Positions 52,827-56,356 of a DNA stretch of 56,356 nucleotides are shown here, in pieces; positions within the stretch are counted from its first letter, which is position 1, and each line of letters starts with the position of its first letter. The DNA comes from JAAOZP01 sp038848185. GTDB lineage: Archaea > Thermoproteota > EX4484-205 > JAAOZP01. Where the stretch lies: NCBI GenBank assembly GCA_038848185.1, contig JAWCNV010000013.1, forward strand, positions 1 through 56,356, given 5' to 3'. The position numbers were made by a program, and so were the translations under genes. Below the pieces are notes generated by a model. It saw only the letters and a list, made by a program, of their open reading frames with translations. It was not told the DNA's origin and did no database searches.

Positions 52827-54220
52827 CCAGAATCACCAAACACCTTTTCCTCAAGCTCCTTGTAGAATATGGCTCTACCGAGCTCACCCCTCAGCCTCCT
52901 CACCTCTCTCAAACCCATTCCGCCAAGAACTTCGAGAAGCTGGTCTCTCCAAGCACTGACGAGGTTCACAATCCTTTGGGAAGCAAGGTTGATGTCTGCA
53001 TCTTCAACCCTCATCAGACAATCATCTCGATGTCTATCACCATAACACACTCTGCATCCTAATGCAAGCTGGTATGCTAATCCTATTGCAACCGCGTCTG
53101 CGCCGAGAATTATGGATTTAGGAATGTGTGCAGCCTCAGCAACTCCTCCGCTTGAAATGATAGAAACCTCGTCCCGCACACGCTTTTCAACAAGACGGAT
53201 GTGGACGCTTCGGATAGCGTTTACTATAGCATCAGGTTCCCTTTCGATAATGCATTCATCAACATGAATATGTATAATTTCTACCCCGGCTTTCGCTAAA
53301 GTTTCAGCATCCTCCGCTGCTTCATCGATATTTGAAATCCTAGTACAAACTATTATAGAAGGATTGATCTTCCTCACCTGTTTCAAATAATCCCTTATTT
53401 TCCACTCGCTTGCCTTTTCCTCTAGATAGTGTAGTTCAATGATTCGTGAGGATTCGATAAGCTTGGAGAACTCCATAATTCTGTCGGAGCGAATTCTAGG
53501 CATCAGGTTGAAAACATATGGCGATAAGTCGTCGAAGTAATCCTCCGCCTTTAGGATTGTAAAAGTGTCGAGCATACTGGCAGCCTTGGCTAGTGCAAGC
53601 GTCAGACTCCTGTCAGATGAGGAGGAGAGCGGAGCGTCGAGAATTATGGGAACAGGTATCTCAACCACCCTTGGAGGCTCTGAAACAAGCGTGGAGCCTT
53701 TGAAAACCAAGCTGGGGGGCTTCCTGCCCAGGTCTACTGTGGTTGAAATGTGCTCCCTTCCATGTATCCCGTCCCTCGTAGGTCTAACTATCTCAGAGAA
53801 GTCGAACCAGAAACCGTCGAAACCCTTGCCAGCGAACGACCCTCCATATCCTGATCCCGAAACAGGTATTCTGCCCGTTTCAGCCTCAAAGTAAATGTTT
53901 TCTATCTGCTCAGGTGTGAAGTAGGAATTTCCCCGTTTCTCAAACTCCGGATTTAATTCGACACATATTGCTCCTTTAGGACAAGACAACACGCATCGAT
54001 GACATCCATGGCACCGCTCATCAATAGGCTGAGCAAGCCTCCCGTCCTCGCCGGCTCTCTGAGCCTCGAAAACACATGCTTGTACGCACTCTTGAAGGTT
54101 CACACAGTTATTATACACTCTCACCCTAAACTTAGGAGGGCACCCTGTTTTCCAAGGGGCTTCTTTAACCTCTACATGGTACCGCTTGAAACCAGCCTGT
54201 TTTTCAGGGAATTTTACCAT
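52823..54220 (-). CDS. degenerate glutamate synthase-like ferredoxin-barrel paralog
   Basis: This 465-residue protein opens the operon. It has a ferredoxin domain (Cys 39, 45, 49 and Cys 70/73/76/80) followed by a barrel related to the glutamate synthase FMN domain (VSIISSGGVAEAAHIPKSII, LGADAVAIGLAYQLALGCRV). The GAKPGxGG loop and the full FMN/cluster set of the true catalytic subunit are missing; a remnant CRVCYGDRHRDDC remains. It probably forms a heterocomplex with the next subunit as electron conduit or scaffold (inference). TTTATATAAT on the minus strand (54258-54267) is its TATA box. Confidence 0.85.
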   Translation of the reverse strand: MVKFPEKQAGFKRYHVEVKEAPWKTGCPPKFRVRVYNNCVNLQECVQACVFEAQRAGEDGRLAQPIDERCHGCHRCVLSCPKGAICVELNPEFEKRGNSYFTPEQIENIYFEAETGRIPVSGSGYGGSFAGKGFDGFWFDFSEIVRPTRDGIHGREHISTTVDLGRKPPSLVFKGSTLVSEPPRVVEIPVPIILDAPLSSSSDRSLTLALAKAASMLDTFTILKAEDYFDDLSPYVFNLMPRIRSDRIMEFSKLIESSRIIELHYLEEKASEWKIRDYLKQVRKINPSIIVCTRISNIDEAAEDAETLAKAGVEIIHIHVDECIIEREPDAIVNAIRSVHIRLVEKRVRDEVSIISSGGVAEAAHIPKSIILGADAVAIGLAYQLALGCRVCYGDRHRDDCLMRVEDADINLASQRIVNLVSAWRDQLLEVLGGMGLREVRRLRGELGRAIFYKELEEKVFGDSG

Positions 54221-54257
54221 CGTTCAATCATCAGTTTTTGAGAACTTAACTTTAGTA

Positions 54258-54267
54258 TTATATAAAC
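54258..54267 (-). promoter_or_regulatory. TATA box of the glutamate synthase/ETF/guaA operon
   Basis: The minus strand reads TTTATATAAT, 38-47 bases before the start at 54220. It is directly next to the inverted repeat at 54273-54287, which lies on its upstream side. Confidence 0.55.
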
Positions 54268-54272
54268 TTATC

Positions 54273-54287
54273 GGAAATTTTTTCCGA
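54273..54287. promoter_or_regulatory. operator-like inverted repeat CGGA-N7-TCCG (glutamate synthase side)
   Basis: CGGAAATTTTTTCCG, with arms that extend to a perfect 7-base inverted repeat (TCGGAAA-N3-TTTCCGA, 54272-54288). It sits immediately upstream of the minus-strand TATA box. It shares spacing and arms with the site at 54357. Confidence 0.65.
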
Positions 54288-54356
54288 TTAATTAACGTTG
54301 ATAATTGCCAGCAGAACTGTAACCCATAACCATAAACCGAGTTTGATTCAAGAAAC

Positions 54357-54371
54357 CGGATACATTTTCCG
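54357..54371. promoter_or_regulatory. operator-like inverted repeat CGGA-N7-TCCG (gdhA side)
   Basis: CGGATACATTTTCCG shows the same CGGA-N7-TCCG layout and the same following AT as the site at 54273, and lies six bases upstream of the gdhA TATA box, over the expected BRE. A regulator bound here would block TBP/TFB recruitment. Confidence 0.6.
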
Positions 54372-54376
54372 ATACA

Positions 54377-54386
54377 TTTATATATG
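54377..54386 (+). promoter_or_regulatory. TATA box of gdhA
   Basis: TTTATATATG lies 25-34 bases before ATG 54411, indicating a leaderless transcript. Confidence 0.65.
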
Positions 54387-54410
54387 ATTTTTTTAGGAAT
54401 GTAAAAAATT

Positions 54411-55748
54411 ATGACTGAGGAGTTAAACCCCTTTAAAAATGCTCAAAAACAGATTGACAAATGTGCTGAGGTTCTTGGTATCGATAAAGCGACACATGCG
54501 GTTCTCAGAGAGCCTATGAGAACACTTGTAGTAAGCATACCAGTCAGGATGGATGATGGTTCTGTGAAGGTTTTCACAGGTTTCAGAGTCCAATATAACG
54601 ATGCCCTAGGTCCCACCAAGGGGGGGATAAGGTGGCACCCTGAGGAGAATCTGGATACTGTTAAGGCTCTAGCAGCCTGGATGACTTGGAAGTGTGCTCT
54701 GCTCGACCTGCCTTATGGCGGCGGAAAAGGCGGGATAATATGCAATCCTAAGGAAATGAGTGTGAGAGAGAAGGAGAGGCTCGCCAGAGCATATGTCAGA
54801 GTTCTCGCGGGCTTTATAGGACCGATGAAAGATGTTCCTGCTCCAGATGTCTACACTGATCCTCAGACCATGACTTGGATGATGGATGAGTACTCAACTA
54901 TCGTCGGGTACAATGCACCTGAAGTCATAACGGGTAAGATGCACATCACTGGAGGCTCTAAGGGAAGAGAGGACGCTACTGCTAGAGGAGGAATGTTTGT
55001 GCTCAGAGAGGCTGCGAAACACCTTAAGATAGGGCTTGAGGAGAACAGGGAGAACCTGTATAAGACGCCTCAGGAACTTGCCAGTCTCCCGGATGAAATT
55101 CCTAAAGGTAAGAATATTGTGACGGTTGCAATACAGGGCTATGGGAATGCTGGTGCCCTTGCACACTTCCTTGCTACAAGGCTCTTCAAGAATGTTAAGG
55201 TTGTTGCAGTAAGCGATTCCAAGGGAGGAATATTCAACGAGGATGGGCTGCCATATGGGAAGGTTAAAGAGGTTAAAGATAAGACGGGGAGTGTCGTAAA
55301 CTATAAGCCCTCTAAGAAAATAGGCAATGAAGAACTCCTCGAGCTTCCCGTCGACATCCTTATACCGGCGGCTCTTGAAAACCAGATAACTGGGAAGAAT
55401 GCTAACAGGATTAAGGCGAAGATCGTGCTTGAGCTTGCAAACGGTCCGACTACGCCTGAGGCCGACGAGATTCTCCACAGTAAGAATGTATTTGTAGTGC
55501 CTGACTTCTTGGCTAACGCTGGTGGTGTAACGGTATCCTACTTCGAATGGGTTCAGAACCTTTCAAGATATTACTGGGACTACGAGGAGGTTTACAGGAA
55601 GCTTGACGCCAAGATGACCAGAGCCTTCTGGGAGGTTATCGAAGCATTAGAGGAGTTCAAGTCTAAGAATATTGATCCTAGAACAGCAGCCTATGTGGTG
55701 GCGGTGCGAAGAGTCGTCGAGGCGATGAAAGCCAGAGGATGGGTCTAA
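54411..55748 (+). CDS. gdhA: glutamate dehydrogenase (Glu/Leu/Phe/Val family)
   Basis: This 445-residue hexameric enzyme interconverts glutamate and 2-oxoglutarate plus ammonia with NAD(P). The catalytic segment is LDLPYGGGKGGI, with substrate lysines in KGGIRWHP and KCALLDLP. The conserved DVPAPDVYTD holds the catalytic aspartate, and VAIQGYGNAG is the Rossmann loop. Divergent from the glutamate synthase operon, with paired operator-like repeats between them. This suggests the cell switches between the two glutamate routes. Confidence 0.96.
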   Translation: MTEELNPFKNAQKQIDKCAEVLGIDKATHAVLREPMRTLVVSIPVRMDDGSVKVFTGFRVQYNDALGPTKGGIRWHPEENLDTVKALAAWMTWKCALLDLPYGGGKGGIICNPKEMSVREKERLARAYVRVLAGFIGPMKDVPAPDVYTDPQTMTWMMDEYSTIVGYNAPEVITGKMHITGGSKGREDATARGGMFVLREAAKHLKIGLEENRENLYKTPQELASLPDEIPKGKNIVTVAIQGYGNAGALAHFLATRLFKNVKVVAVSDSKGGIFNEDGLPYGKVKEVKDKTGSVVNYKPSKKIGNEELLELPVDILIPAALENQITGKNANRIKAKIVLELANGPTTPEADEILHSKNVFVVPDFLANAGGVTVSYFEWVQNLSRYYWDYEEVYRKLDAKMTRAFWEVIEALEEFKSKNIDPRTAAYVVAVRRVVEAMKARGWV

Positions 55749-55935
55749 CAAATAAGAAGTAGCCTTATCCCATACTTTTTTCACAAGTCTTCGGTAAGCT
55801 TCATCTTTGAACCCGTTAGTATCACCGCCCAGTATTTCATCATAAATCTGAAAACGCGAAAAGCCGGCCATTTGGTCTACGGGCATATCCTTTCGAAACC
55901 TTTTTTCATGCTACCCATTAACCGTGCGAATATGA

Positions 55936-56238
55936 CTACCCTTTCCAGAGTCCTAGCAGTAGCCCGATGATGAACATTAATGAAGAATATGGAAGAATGT
56001 TTCCGAGGCCGCTACCCAAGTTGATTATCACGGGTAGGAATTGCATGGCTTTATCAAAAAGGTCTTGGAACGTGAAACTAACGTAGCCTGTAATAATTAA
56101 GACTATGACCAACAATATTACTGCGAGGATCAGCTTTATGGTGCGTTTCACCACGAATCCGATGAGGAGCCCAATGATGAACGGGACGACAATCGGAACT
56201 ATCCAAGCAATCTCCGGGGGGACTGTTACACCGGACAT
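55936..56238 (-). CDS. small membrane protein, possibly FUN14-like
   Basis: The 100-residue protein has three hydrophobic stretches (about 12-30, 34-52, 80-97) with glycine-rich patterns (IIGLLIGFVVKRTIKLILAV, SSLMFIIGLLLGLWKG). These resemble archaeal members of the FUN14 family, but similarity is weak by eye. CTTTTTAAATG on the minus strand at about 56264-56272 is a suitable TATA box. Function unknown. Confidence 0.65.
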   Translation of the reverse strand: MSGVTVPPEIAWIVPIVVPFIIGLLIGFVVKRTIKLILAVILLVIVLIITGYVSFTFQDLFDKAMQFLPVIINLGSGLGNILPYSSLMFIIGLLLGLWKG

Positions 56239-56356
56239 TGGTAGAAAAACAGTGCAGAAATCATTTAAAAAGTTATCATTTTTAATAATATTATAACACA
56301 GACCTCTAACGTATTCAAAGACATCCCGGAAAACGGAGAAACGAATTATATCCCTT

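Noticed and set aside
45605..54241. Many plus-strand open frames opposite the glutamate synthase operon
   Set aside because: They lie antisense to long conserved genes and show no family motifs or promoters.

Overview
The window looks archaeal. It has a geranylgeranyl-diphosphate synthase, an archaeal AMP phosphorylase, a NrpR-type nitrogen repressor and archaeal-style split glutamate synthase subunits. TATA boxes lie about 25-35 bases before starts that often have little or no leader, several of them TTG codons. The single-chain GMP synthase and moderate GC suggest an uncultured member of the Thermoproteota (Bathyarchaeia-like), but no rRNA or marker gene fixes this. No tRNA, rRNA, CRISPR array or intact insertion sequence was seen.

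Region 1 (1-11.0 kb) is membrane and cell-envelope biology. It holds an ABC exporter pair, a rubredoxin too short for usual ORF cutoffs, a second ABC exporter whose permease is fused to a CPBP (CAAX-type) intramembrane protease, a site-2 protease, a membrane-bound winged-helix regulator, a decayed ABC ATPase, and a two-gene unit with a DUF4097-like beta-helix protein. Region 2 (11.0-21.1 kb) holds a nitroreductase, a PfkB kinase plus class I aldolase pair, two tandem secreted paralogs with Thr-Pro linkers and polyproline tails, a RecB-like nuclease, a peroxiredoxin, AMP phosphorylase, a methyltransferase, a ferritin-like/VIT iron transporter and a metallo-beta-lactamase hydrolase.

Region 3 (21.1-37.5 kb) is metabolic. 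It holds two UroD-family proteins, an AmmeMemoRadiSam-type radical SAM enzyme, a frame-disrupted small membrane gene, an HD hydrolase, a GH20 glycosidase, a di-heme-type membrane cytochrome, a cysteine desulfurase/IscU pair with a small unknown partner, a DMT transporter, an iron alcohol dehydrogenase, MoeA, a secreted propeller-like protein, a Gfo/Idh/MocA oxidoreductase and GGPP synthase.

Region 4 (37.6-55.8 kb) is an 18-kb nitrogen-assimilation island: nrpR, glnA, a ribbon-helix-helix regulator, a KaiC-like ATPase, amt, an overlooked 51-residue coiled-coil gene, a PII protein and glutamine-dependent NAD synthetase. Opposite these is a six-gene operon of overlapping or touching genes encoding three glutamate synthase polypeptides, ETF beta, ETF alpha and GMP synthase. 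Divergent from that operon is glutamate dehydrogenase. The two divergent promoters each carry a CGGA-N7-TCCG inverted repeat immediately upstream of the TATA box. The most novel reading is that an electron-transfer flavoprotein replaces the missing GltD subunit as electron-input module of an archaeal glutamate synthase, perhaps in a bifurcating or confurcating way.
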